From Motacilla alba alba (taxonomy: Eukaryota > Chordata > Aves > Passeriformes > Motacillidae), in contig NC_052017.1 in NCBI RefSeq assembly GCF_015832195.1, positions 82,461,801-82,525,800 of the forward strand: a DNA stretch of 64,000 bases. The letters are read 5' to 3'. The notes under the pieces were generated by a model. It ran no database searches. It saw only the letters and a list, made by a program, of their open reading frames with translations, and was not told where the DNA came from. A program made the position numbers and the translations under genes. This document shows positions 24,193 through 36,370 of this stretch, piece after piece (within the stretch, counting starts at the first letter, position 1; every line of letters starts with the position of its first letter).

Positions 24193-25194
24193 TAACCAGT
24201 GTTGACTGTTGATTACTTTATTACTTAATAGTCCACCTGTTTGTAAGTCAGTGAGATGGACAATCAGCTGTGTTTGTTCTGTTTAATAGATCTCCTTTTT
24301 GCATGAATCCACCTATGATCTGTCTATCTTTTGGATTCATCCTGATGTCTGTAAGCAGAATTCTTTGTCCCTTCCGTTGACCTTTTTTTGTAGATAGAAG
24401 CTGATGGTGTCATCACACCTTCATCCCCTCTTTTGAATGCAAATTGATATTATCGGGTATGTTCAGCATGTGGTGCTTCATGTTTATGGAAAGCTTTTTG
24501 TATTTTATATCCTACTTGGCAGTTGTTTAAGACATGTTAGGAGCTGCAGAACACAACTTATTTGCTGCACAGTCTGATGTCCTGAGACCACCAGAAGAGG
24601 CTCATATAGGTACAATAAGCAAGTATTGCATAAGGTTGCACAAGCTAAATGTCAATGCATTAGGTAGGAGGCAACCATTAGAGAGGTGGGTTTATGTAAA
24701 TTTCAATTTACAAATTCTCTTCCTTTAGCTCCCTCGTATGCTTAATTTATGGAAAACTTCCACCTTGAACCCTGGATAAAAAAGGTCCCTTCCATAAACA
24801 TGACTCTTTGTCCATGTTTAGAGGGTTCCCAAAACGTGGCAAGAATTCTGTGATAAACTTAAGATTTGACATTTTTCATCAATTTTTGTGCTAGCTATAT
24901 GCATGGCTACATCAGTGTGCTTTTTGGAAACATTTCCCTGAAATTATCCTAATGCTAATGCACTTTCACATTAATTCTTTGGTACAGAATTATTGCTTGC
25001 AGTCTAGTCAAGCTATTTCTTATTTCAAGAGTAATTTTATTATTCTCTAATCTGATACCTTCTCTGCCCATCCAAAATCACACCAGCTTCTTGACAAGTG
25101 TTCAGTATGCTCCTGTCCTACTCTCTCACTCTTAAACTAAGACCAGAAAAAGAAAACCCCAGACATGTACTTTGAAAAGGTCAAGTTCTGCTCT

Positions 25195-25210
25195 CAGCAG
25201 CAGCAGCAGC
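25195..25210 (+). repeat. Short CAG trinucleotide repeat (5.3 copies)
   Basis: Five uninterrupted CAG units plus one base. It is not in a long open frame. Confidence 0.85.
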
Positions 25211-28200
25211 ATACTTGAAAATAGACTTAGACCCTAATGGGTGCTGTCTGTCTGCTATCTGATGACTAAAAATGACAAAAATTTCTCCCTCTCAGTAGTT
25301 ACCAAGTTAAAAAAAATGTTAGAACAAGAAAAGTGCTGCTAATAAGAGAAATTTTGATTATAAGGACATAAATATGATCTCATAATTCTAAATAATAAAA
25401 GTAGTAGAAAAATAGCCCTACTGAGTATACCAGCACTGATGATGGCTTGTGGCTGGCATAGTTTACCTTCTTTGTGCATACTCTGTGGCACTTTGGCATA
25501 AATAGAAATAAGCATGCATCATTTTACCTACAATTTAGTCCGATGCAAACACTTAAAAGGCCACTATATCATGAAATGGCAGTGGCTCTGCTAAATCACC
25601 ATAATCACAAACATGTTGAGAAGATATTTGACCACTAAATATATTAACTGATTTGGTTGCATAAGTGATTTTTTTCTTGTTGCTGTTGGTAGTTTGCAAT
25701 TTAGAATATGATTTATTTATTTACCTCTCCTTAGATGGTTTTTATCTTACTGTATTGAGACAGATTTAGGCTTTGTTTATGCCTGTGTTCTGTAGAAGTT
25801 TTTGTTCTGAAACAGTACATTTCCATAGGTTTCAGAGCATCACTTAGACAAGAGAAAACTACACTGTCTGCTAAAATGAAATCATAAATACCCTCTGCTT
25901 AAACAAAATTCAACTTCTCAGCGCTCTTCCAATTAAGTCCAGAATAAGCAAAAAACCCCTAAACTTTGTGATCCTTCTTTGTTTTTCACTTGGTCTGGCA
26001 TATATGCATGCAAACCTTACAAAGCATCAACTAGGGAAAACGTGTGAATACTCAAAAAAATCAATGACTATTTTCTTTAATGTCAACTAAAATAATATGT
26101 GAAATCCATCTTCTGGAAATTACTCACAGCAAGTGAAAAAGGAACTTTCAATTCAGTGAAAGAATCAATCCAGTGAAAGAATTAGTCATGTAATCTGAAA
26201 CTTGTGGCTGTGAGATGAAACCAAGGGAAAGGAGGGATGCACAGAACTGATTCTTGATGGGTATAAATAAATGAAGCTCCTTTGCAGGAGACCTAGACCG
26301 AAGGAGATCAATGAGAAATTTAGTGAGTTGATGATGTACAGAGTTTGCTATATGACTTCTCTCCATGCAAGATATCGTTCTACTGCTTTGTATTCTTCTC
26401 TAACCTTCAAAAGAAATATTATAAAATATCGTTATATTACTATCTTGTTATTGTAACTTTGCCATTATTTTTATTGTGTACTACCATCAAGCTCCAGTTG
26501 TGTTACAATATTACTGGTTTCAGACACTTTGGGTTCATAAGCTTGAACTGACTGTTTCATCCACAGGAGTTGAACAGAAAAGCACTGCATGTGTTTTGAG
26601 AAAGGTGTTTAAGACATGAACAGAGCATAAAATAATGTGTTCTGCAAATATAACTCAAATATCATTATACTTAATAGTTTGGGTTTTGTTTTTTTTTTTA
26701 CTTTCAGCAGAAGCCATGGGGAAAGTGCAGTAACTGGTCATTGGCTTCATGTGAGGACAAGAGACCTTGAAGGAGTGAACTGAAACTAGACAGCTGACAC
26801 AACAAAGAATATGCAGAGTAAAAACTGAGTCCTGGCAATAGAAAATATATGCTTCTCTGCTCATCCAGTCCTTGCTATGGCTGTGCTGTCTTCTCTCATG
26901 TCTAATATTCTGACTGACAGCTTATAGAAATTTTTTCTGGGCATGTGATCACACTACTTTTGAGGTAGGCTGTCTGGAAAAGCAGAATGCACATGTTGAA
27001 AGGGGTTTCTTCAATTTTCTTCCTCAGTCATGTAGATCAGGAACACTGGTAAGATCAGACCTGTGGATATGTATTCCTGACTATTTAATGTTCTGTTTTG
27101 TGTACCTTGTTGATGCACCTGCTTTGCAGGCAGGATGCAAAAATTGTTCAATCTGCAGGTAGTAGGAGCAAGCATCAACCCAAAACAGCTACCTGGGTGC
27201 ACCTGTACCACTGTGCATCTACCCAGAATGTGTGCACAAGAACATGGTACTTGCTCTGCAACTGGTCCTAAGGTGCATTAAAAAGGCTTTTAGGAGGTCT
27301 TCAAAAAGTAAGAAAAAAAGAGCATCCCACTCACGAAGCCTTTGTTTCCCAGTCTCAATGGGATGTTGGTGCAGAAAGCTCAGAGAAGGTGGATGAATCC
27401 TGCTGCTCAAAGTTCTGCGTGGCTTGGGTATTACAAGGGTACACAGGGATCTGCACTCTTTAGAGTTTATGTGCATATCCTGACGGAATTTTAGGTTTTG
27501 CCAGAAAATTCCCAGTGCTGTTCAGATTCTTCTGTGCATTCACCAATGTGAATATTCTTTTGTTTCTGTTTTCACCAAAACTAGGAGAACTTCTGTAGGG
27601 TTTCCTGCAGATCCTGACCAATCACAGGGCTTCCTTGTATTTCAGATTTTGGACTGTCTACCTGGTGGCAGCACTATATATTAGTGCTGGAAATTTAAGA
27701 TGAATGCAGCCTCAATATTTAAATAGTGTGATGTTGTCCATATACTATCTGCAAGTCAGGGAAGAGCTGAAGTACATACAGTATCACCAGTATTGCAAAA
27801 CTGAGGAACTATTTTTAAAAGCGCAAAAAAAGATGGATATTCCTGAAATTGCTAGAAACACATTTTGTCACTACTTTGTAACTTTTAGCTTAGTTTAGGA
27901 AAAACAGCAGGTTTTCATCAAACTTTCTTGGACTTGAGAACAGATAAAGACCATATTTCAAAATTTAAAATTAAGCAAGTGTACTGTTCTTTATGTTACA
28001 AGCAATTGAAAGAAGGTTAATGGTGGCTTCTTAATATATCTGTTACTATTAGTTTCAGAAAATCAGCTAAAGCCACTCAGACAGCTTTGGTCTTATCTAG
28101 GCTTCCTACAAGTTCTCTGAGCTCTGATTGAGACAACAAAAAAATGTGTTAGTTTCCAATGTGTTACTTATCTGAAGTCGCAGAAACATTATTTTTTCAG

Positions 28201-29337
28201 CAAAATGTACTTTGCTTTCGAAAATCAGTTCATTGAACCAGATGGCCTGCTGCTGGTAAGAATAAATGGGAAAAATTCCATTGATTCCATGCATGGTATC
28301 TCATGTTTCAAAAATACATATAAGCTTACTTATTTCTATTGCTTAAACAGATTCAAATATCTCCTATTCATAATATATGGAACATAAAATATGAAGCTTC
28401 AGATTTTGCTGGCTTTCATAATTTGATGTGAACTTTTATATTGCTTTCCTCTCTGAAAATAGAAAATGCTGAAATGATGTGCAATCCAGCATCATGTATT
28501 TGTCAACAATCCATGAAATCTTTCATTGACCTAAACAAAGGCAAATTATTTGTTATGGCTATTCCTAAGGCACAATGCTATTAGCTTAAAATTGAATAGA
28601 GCCTGAAAAGCAATTCTATAGAAGCAAAAAGAAGGAAAGAATTTGTAATCATAATTATGAAGCCATACCTCAGAAGATGATCAGTCCTCAAAGTGAGATG
28701 AAAATTTTAAAAAAATAAATAGATTAAAGCTTTAGTTGTTTATTACTTCCTTATTTATTTTAGATTGTGTATTAAATCTTAAACAGAATTATTACTTGAA
28801 GTGTATCTGACAGTGAGAGGTAACAATTTTTTGGGTTTCTTTTAGAAACTACATTTGTGATAAAGGCTTGGCACAGCTGATATGACTGAACATTGATAGG
28901 ACCTTGGTACCTAGAAATAAATTCAGTCCTGTTGTATGGAGTAGCATATTTCATGTGGAAGAAATAGCAATCTATTTTTAGTTCTGCAGTACTCTTAAGA
29001 AATGCACCTTTCCTTCCACGTTAACAACTTATTGTACTTTCACAACTCAGTGGACTGTTAGTGAAAGAGGTTTTTAAGCACAAAATCCAGCAAGATGCAG
29101 TCAAGTGTACTACAGAGTTCAAAGTCACTCACTAAAAATTGCAAATGCTCTATGTGAGTTAGTTAAGTCCAATTCCTCCCTGATTAGCGCAAATGCTTCA
29201 GTTCTTCCTTCTCATTCATTGGTCAAATTTCTCAAGTGCAATATAAATCCATTTTTAGCTTATTTGTTTATTTTTTTTCCTTATGATATATTAAAAAAAA
29301 ATTAATTCACTCCAGTTCTGCTTATTTAGCGAGCTGA

Positions 29338-29352
29338 ATTGCCAATGGCAAT
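29338..29352. repeat. 15-bp perfect palindrome attgccaatggcaat
   Basis: Seven-base arms ATTGCCA and TGGCAAT around a single central A. The half-site TTGCCA/TGGCAA recalls NFI-type half sites, but the spacing is not that of a full NFI site. Confidence 0.6.
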
Positions 29353-29546
29353 CTGGAGATAATATGCAGCTCAGCTAAGCTTTCAAAAATCATGTTATAA
29401 CTGATGAAGTTTTTTCACTGTTAGGATTAATATTCAGCTACAGAATAAATTAGGCAGCCAGTCTTGCTATTGAAAAAAACCCAATAACTTCTAACTTACT
29501 TTTCATTATGTAAGCTCCTTCTGAATTACTTAAAATAAGCATATTA

Positions 29547-29574
29547 GAAATATTTGAAACGAAATATTTGAAAC
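29547..29574 (+). repeat. 14-bp tandem duplication
   Basis: gaaatatttgaaac occurs twice head to tail without mismatch. Confidence 0.9.
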
Positions 29575-31693
29575 GAAAACTTGTCATGATAGCATTAGGT
29601 TGGCTTGTTGTTTATTTTGTAATGAATTTATTGAAAGTAGGTCTTCCATTATAAAGTTTACAACTATACATTTCTGTCAAAGTTTAATATTTCCTTGTTT
29701 CATTGTTTGTTTGGAGAAGACAAGTGACTCCCTGTTTTGGAACATGTGCTTTTGAAGCTGGCACAGGCATGAACTAATGGATAATGGTGTTCACAGTTAT
29801 CAACAGAACAGCCCTTTCAATGGTCCTAGTGGGTGTCTGGGAACAGTAGGAATTCAGAGGTGTTCTGAGGTGTGTTGGCAGTGACAGTGAGCAGGGCTCT
29901 CAAAGGGCAGCTTTCTAAACTTTACGTGCAGGTAGCAGTTTCTTGAATGGGACAAACAGGAAACACATATACCCTTAAAATGTGTAGAAAGCAGGTTCCA
30001 AAGCCAATGACAATTATCAGAGTTAGAATAGGCCAGTTACTCCAGGAAATAATTGTTGAATAGACCATTGGGTGAGTTATCAGCTGCACTCTGCCAATTA
30101 GCCTCAAGGGCAAGGAATGGTTTTGGATATGCCATATTTGCTACTGTAAACAGAGAAAAGGAGTTCTCATCCTCAGTGACTTTTTTTTTATGAAAACACT
30201 GGTTCAGGGCATATTACAGCAAAACCCACTTTGTCTTGCAGTCAAATTTGGTTGAAAGCCTTGAGGTGAGCAGCTAGTCTCAACTCATGCAGTACATATT
30301 CTTTATTTTGGGCACTCAATTGTCCTTTTTCTAGTGAGCAAGGCTTTACATCACTACCTCATAAAACAAGAACGTAATTTGTATGCTGTACAGAAGTCTG
30401 AAAATTAATAGGAAACTAAAGTAATAGGTAATGTTTGCAAAATTATGCTTTCCAGTGTAGAATATCTAAGTCTTACATGGCCTTAGTGTTTTCTGAGATG
30501 AGTAGGGCACAATTTGGGATCAAACTCCATTCTCTGGAGTAACCTAGTTTATTCCTTTCATAAAGTGGGGCATGTCCCCCTCAGCTGGTTAAAGGTAATG
30601 CTACACCTACTATGTATTTTAAGGTGATATGTGCTGTAAATATTAGGGGCTTGTACTTGTATTAGGGTGTTGGTAAGAATGAGATACAAAAATAAAGCAA
30701 AAGAGACTTTCAAATTCAGTGAATCCATCATTCCCCCACATCTAGCAACCATGATAGCTGATAGTTTATCAAATTTGTTGTTGACAACCATTAAATGAAT
30801 TGATTTTTTCACCTTTTTTTCAATTCTTTCTGTACTTTTGATTTTGGCAATTTCGTGTGAAAATAAGTACAGGTGTTTACAGTTAATGAATGGAAAATTC
30901 CCTGAGTCAGTTTTTAATCAAAGACTTTTTCATGTCATCATGTTTCTTTGCATTTATAATATGAGGCAAGCAACAGAATTTCTATTTTTTTAATATTTTC
31001 TTATATAATCTACTTTTTTCATGTGTCTGTTTTCTGTTTCTTCAGTGATCAGTCCTAACTGCTCAGTTTCTTTTTATATGCAAACACTTCCAGTCCACTT
31101 TTCATAATTTTCAATAACCTAGGAACTAACCAAAGTTCTCCCAGGTCCCTTTTGGTATAAGTGATCTGTACTGTGCACTCCAAATGAGGTAATATCATTA
31201 ATTACAGAAACTCATCATATGGCAATGTTAATTGCCCTATTATGCTTCATGTAACATAACCTATTGTTAGGCTCCCAGCTACAGCTGCATCAAAGAATCT
31301 ATAGCAATTTTCAGGTCTGCTGTAGGAGTTGTTCCACAAATTTAGAGCTCTCTGAGACAGTGGAAAAATGTGAAATTTCCTTTTCAATGTGAAATCAAAT
31401 ATTTATTATGCTGATGAATAGACGACTTGAATTAAGTATGTCCAAAATTTCTTTCAATCTCTGTGACCTTTCTGACTTAAATTACTTTTTAGTATCTGCA
31501 ATCTTCAGTAAGTAGAGCCAGTCCTGTTCTACAGTTCTTTTAAAACTATCGATCAGTTGAGTGCAGTAAAGTCTTCTTTGTGTTCAGTTAGTTGCTTTGG
31601 TTTGGGCTTTTACTGGTCATTTCATTGTGCTCTTTGTCCTTTTCTTCACGATAGTGTTTTCTTCATGACAACTCCTTTTGAGATTATTTCATC

Positions 31694-32340
31694 TCATAGA
31701 ATCACAGAATAACTCGAGCTTGAGAGGACCGACCCATAAGGATCACCAACTCGCTGCTCCTTGCTGAACTGCCCTAAAACTAAAAGATATGACTGTGAGC
31801 ATCATCCAGACACTTCTTGAACTCTGACAGACCTGGAGCCATGACCACTTCACTGGTGAGCCTGTTCCAGTGGCTGACACCCCTCTCAGAGAAGAACCTT
31901 TTCCTAATGTCACATATGAACGGCCCCTGAGCTTCATTCTATTTTTTTGAGTTCTACCACTGATCACCAGAGATAGGAGATCAGCACCTGCCCTGCCACT
32001 GCCCCCCTTGAGGGCTGCAATGAGGTCACCCTCAGCCTCCTCTTCTTCAAGCCGAATAAACCAAGCAACCTCAGCAGCTCTTTGTAAATCTTGCCCTTGA
32101 GGATGTTTGTCATCTTGATTGATCTGCTCTGGACACATTACTTGATGTCCTTCTTCTACTGAGGCACCTGAAATTGCACACAATGCCTGAGGCTGGGCCA
32201 GCGCATGTAGAGTGGTACAATCACCTCCCTCAACCAGATAGCAATGCAGTTCTTGATGCTCAATGGGATGTAGTTGGTCCTTTTGGTCTTCTTATTTTAT
32301 AGAATCTTAATCAGGACCATGCCAAAGGCTCTTAAGTAGT
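31694..32340 (-). mobile_element. CR1 LINE 3' portion, minus strand
   Basis: The 3' end is tcatagaatcacagaataac at 31694, followed by a CR1 3' region in reverse, including the cctgttccagtggctgac and gagaagaaccttttcctaatg blocks at about 31861-31912. The match fades near 32340, possibly extending to 32480 where a caatgccaaagg-like and a degenerate ccatg...tg block occur. A 146-codon minus-strand open frame at 31743-32183 lies wholly within the repeat and is not a host gene. Confidence 0.9.
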
Positions 32341-34609
32341 TTGATTAAATAATTTGAAATATTTTTCTTCATCTACCATTTTATAGATCTATTCAAAGAA
32401 CTTAAATTAAAAACTAAGAAATGAGATTTTCCTTTGCAGAAGCCATGTTGTTTTTATTCTGCTTCATGATATCCAAGACACTTCAGTTTTTACCCTTGGT
32501 AACCATCATTTCAACTGACATGCTAGGTACAGACATAGACCTTAAATCTCTAAATACTCTTTTAAGAGTAAAATTTTTACTGTGAATTAGGTCAGATGGC
32601 TAAACTGGGAATTCTAACTTTAAGAAAGACACTGTACCAGCGCACCAACATTTAGTTATTCTTAATGAGTAGTATCGATGTTTTGGCTTTAATTCACAGT
32701 AGAAGAAGACTAATTAAACTAGAGAGGGCTCTGTGCTAGTAACTTCACTAACTCAGGTCCTGTTCTCTCTGGCATGTCTTGAAATAGACATAACATTAGA
32801 TTTCCACCAATTGAAATGATTTTATGGGTTTTTTTGAAGAAGAAAAGAAGGACAATGCAAATCATTTTCTTGAAAACTGTCAATACCTTTTTTCTAAAAT
32901 AAGAATAGATCTCACCAAATATCTATTGAGCTGAACAGTCAAGACCATGGTCAATAGAAGATATATAAGGTTAAGTATAAGAACAGGACAAGTAAGCAGT
33001 GATACTTCTTGAAAATACTTTTATGCCTTCAAAAATTCATACTTAGGAATTTCTTCAGCTAGACACCTTAACTGTCTGTTTAATAACCCTCTATGGAATT
33101 TTCTATGATATTGTTCAATCACTCTGAACTTGTCAACTTTTAGCAACCCTATCATCTTTACTAGCTGATGATTAGGGGCTAAGATGGCCAATTCTGAACA
33201 TTTTTGTTCAACCCTTCAGTGAATACACATAAAAATGATTAAGTTTTATTACTTTGCAGAAGGCATTCAAACAAATTTACTGATGTTAGAAATGGTTTAG
33301 AAAAAGAAATACAGCTCTTTTTTTTTTTTTGCAGCACAGAAAAGACTATAAAATTTACAGCGCAATTCTATCATGTAGGAGGCATTCCCACAGCTGTTGT
33401 TAAGGTCTATGTTGCACTTGGCATCGGAGCAGAATCAGTCCATTAGGCAACAAGGCTTCTGCAGAATAAAGGATATTATAAGATTCCATTATTTCACCAT
33501 TAGAGCCAATGTGTGCACGTGGCTGCTTATACTCTTTTTGCATCAATTTGAATATATTCATCCTGCCTGCTATAGTTTCAGAGGTGATTAGTCTTCAATA
33601 CAGGCCCTGGGTAATGACTTCAGCAAAGAAGGCTAAGGCCTCTACCACATTCACAAAGTGACCCTTGTGCAAATGGAAAAAGTGCAAAAGAGCTCAAAGG
33701 TAAACATTATCTTGGACTAACTTCCTGTATAATTTGTTTGAAAAGAATTTTTTTTGTTGTAGGTTCATTAGTGTGTGAAATTTATGTTGGCATGTTACGA
33801 ATGCCCCTTTTGAGGTATCAAGAAACATTTTTCATTTATGTAATGATGGCTTTGTTTGTCATCAAAGTTTTGTTAATCAGAGTCTCTTCTGTCTTTGCTT
33901 CATAAGTACACAATCAAATCAGACAGGTCTAGACTTTCTAAAACTAACTGAGATGCATGAATTTCAGCAGGTTTGAGAAAAATAACATGAGGATAAAATA
34001 TAGTATAAAAGGATAAAATATAGTGTAAATGAAGTAATACTTTAACCATGTGTTTCTAAGATTTTCCTGCTTTTTGATTGAGGCATAAATTAAAAAAATC
34101 AAATTAATAGTTTAAAATAAAAGATCCTGACATGCTCTAGAGATGTGTTACCATATTTGCTATCAAAACCAAAATGATAAAATTATTTAATCTCTTTTTT
34201 CTTCTAGGTTGAAACCTTCAAATTGGAAAAGCTCATGTTTAAGACATATTTCCATGTAAATTGCTTTAAGGTATTTGCATGTAAAGATTCATGGAAAGAA
34301 TAAATAGTAATTATCATTGCAGACAGCTCAAATGGAAGAAAACTCTGCACTTCACAGCAGCAATTAGGAAAAGCAAACTTGGTAAGATGGATAATGAATA
34401 GGATATAGAGCACACAGGTATCCCAATCAATGGAACACTCTCCTCAGAGTCAATCCAGAAAAGGATAAAGAAGTAAGGAGTGTTCAGAAGTGAGCAGTGA
34501 GAACTATAAGATGTGAGGCTTGCAGTAAACTGTTCTCTGAAGCAAAATTATTGCATCAAGATTGAGTAATTTAGCAAGTAGATTCATAGAAGCTATCCAT
34601 TAACATATA
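32341..34609. other. AT-rich sequence with no recognised feature
   Basis: About 2.3 kb between two minus-strand CR1 pieces. The first ~140 bp may be a faded end of the CR1. It contains a T-run ending in gcag (33316-33336) and a 20-bp tandem duplication (33990-34029). No exon was recognised. Confidence 0.5.
33990..34029 (+). repeat. 20-bp tandem duplication with one mismatch
   Basis: aggataaaatatagtataaa at 33990-34009 is followed directly by a copy differing at one base (A to G) at 34010-34029. Confidence 0.92.
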
Positions 34610-34803
34610 TCACAGAGACTCAAAGAAGAGTTTAAACTGAAAGGATCTTTGGAAATCAGTCAAGTCATCTTCTCAAGCAAGGTAAGCTAGAGCAGGTTTT
34701 CCAGGACCATGTCCAGCTACATTATAAATATATCCACAGAGACTCCACAATGGTTTCAGGTAATCTGTTACAGTGTTTGACCACCCTCAATGTGAAAAAA
34801 AAG
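34610..34803 (-). mobile_element. CR1 LINE 3' end fragment, minus strand
   Basis: The order of blocks is diagnostic: tcacagagactcaaagaag, aaaggatctttggaaatca, gctagagcaggttttcc, ggagactccacaatgg-like and cagtgtttgaccaccctca. Each matches the reversed CR1 3' UTR with substitutions. About 195 bp remain and the copy is old. Confidence 0.87.
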
Positions 34804-35461
34804 GGGTGTCCATATATGTATCAAGATATATAGCTACAGGTAGCCAGGTGAAGATGTAGCTACAGTCATATAGATACGTACACATGTATTTACTTTCATC
34901 CTGCAATCCAATGTGAATAGGAGTGGTATGCATGGGCAGGTAAGATGAAAAGAAATTTATGTAAGAATTCCTGCTTACTGCGTCTTTGTTTATTCCTGTC
35001 CATGATAACAAAGACCTTACCAGAAGCTGTGGATTTCCGAAGAATTCATTTTCAAGATCCAGTAACTATGAAAAGTTATGAATAGTCATAGATGTGCAAT
35101 AAATATTTGAAAATACCATTGTTTGTTCAACTCATTCTCAAAATATAAATGACATCAGAAGCTTAACAGAACATTAAGCGACGGTGTTGCTGATGTTGTG
35201 CTCATTTTAAATGGACATTTAAACTGATAAAAGAATATGTCTTTCAGAATCAGATTTGGAATTTGCTTATTTTAATTTTGAAGTTATTTTTGAGAAATAT
35301 CACCAAAGGCAGAAATATTGCAACCTCAAAGCGTATTTCTCTCTAACTGATTACTGAAGGATTTTTTAATCTTCCTCCAAAATATCAGCTAAGCTTTAGC
35401 ACCAGAGATTTGTCACTGGATTGTGAAAATGCTGTCTCTGATCTCTTGGAGCCATTCGTGG
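34804..35461. other. Unique AT-rich sequence, no recognised feature
   Basis: About 650 bp between a CR1 tail and an LTR remnant; nothing recognised. Confidence 0.5.
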
Positions 35462-35545
35462 TGTATTGGGTTGGTGTGGCCAAGCTTTGGTAGCAGGGGG
35501 TGGCTACAGAGATGTCTTTTGTCAAGCCAGGGTCAACCCAATACA
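35462..35545 (+). mobile_element. 84-bp LTR remnant with both termini and a large internal deletion
   Basis: It starts TGTATTGGGTTG (35462-35473) and ends with the exact reverse complement CAACCCAATACA (35534-35545). The left ~58 bp, with ccaagctttggtagcaggg and tggctacagagatg, look like the 5' end of the avian LTR family also seen at 20710-21459. The right part, gccagggtcaaccca, is that family's 3' end. The interior of the LTR (hundreds of bp) is missing, so this is best read as an internally deleted solo LTR. No target-site duplication is visible. A tiny non-autonomous inverted-repeat element is the alternative. Confidence 0.75.
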
Positions 35546-36333
35546 CTTGGAAGTGAGCAAACATAATTGGATCTTTCTAGATCTTTTTTTTAATATTTTA
35601 CTATTTTGCTTGATTTCCGTCTGTAGATAGTAATTTTAAAAATATTCATTATAAATTTTACATAGTGTGAAAAATATCTCATGGCCATGTAGCAGCACAT
35701 TTTCTCAGTAAATGACGTAGAATGGTTAACAAAATAATAAAGTAAAAAAATATTTTTAAAAAAATTTTCCCAGAATATTCAAACCCCAAACTTTACAAAT
35801 TCCTTTTCCTTTTAGGTTTAGGTTTCTTTTGTATTAAATTCTTCTCACCTAAAATTAACCACTGCAGCCTCTTTTCGTATTCTCTCATTCTATTCTGATC
35901 GCAGATACATGAATATTTTAAAAAACCCTATCAAGCACTTTGTTTGCAGTGCAGAAAAATAAGAAAGTATCCTGAGGCATTTCTCATATATTAATTATAG
36001 CTCTGGTTGATTTCCAGGAACAACCTGGTTTTAGAAACCTGCCCACAGAAAGTGAAACTGATCAAAGAATTTGTATTAGAAGTACAGCCTGTTAAAAAAA
36101 AATCAGAACAATTGGTTTCAGCCATAAAATAGAATAGTGGAGGATACAGGGATTTAGACATAAGAGTCATCAATTAAAAAAAAAAGAAGGAAATAAAAAA
36201 GTCAAATAGTCAAAGTATCTCTAATTACATAGCAGGAGACACATAGATATAAAACATGTATACATAGACACACACAAACATTTACATGCACGTGCACACA
36301 CATATTCTTCCATTTGTATTCTCTGGATCTTGT

Positions 36334-36370
36334 TTATTATCTTGATTATTATCTTCAGTAAAGATAATAA
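36334..36370. repeat. Direct repeat plus hairpin (ttattatctt / aagataataa)
   Basis: ttattatctt occurs at 36334-36343 and again at 36346-36355. The second copy can pair with aagataataa at 36361-36370 around a 5-base loop, a perfect 10-bp stem. Confidence 0.7.

Larger units (their letters stand above)
22864..31693. other. Long AT-rich stretch with no recognised repeat or gene
   Basis: Nearly 9 kb with no LTR, CR1 or coding exon I can support, the largest empty block in the window. It holds an A/C-rich low-complexity tract (24119-24192), a short CAG run (25195-25210), a 14-bp tandem duplication (29547-29574) and a small palindrome (29338-29352). Open frames are at most about 85 codons and look random. 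Confidence 0.55.

Noticed and set aside
31743..32183. 146-codon minus-strand open frame
   Set aside because: Falls entirely in the CR1 3' region; the Glu-rich and Ala-rich stretch comes from repeat sequence.
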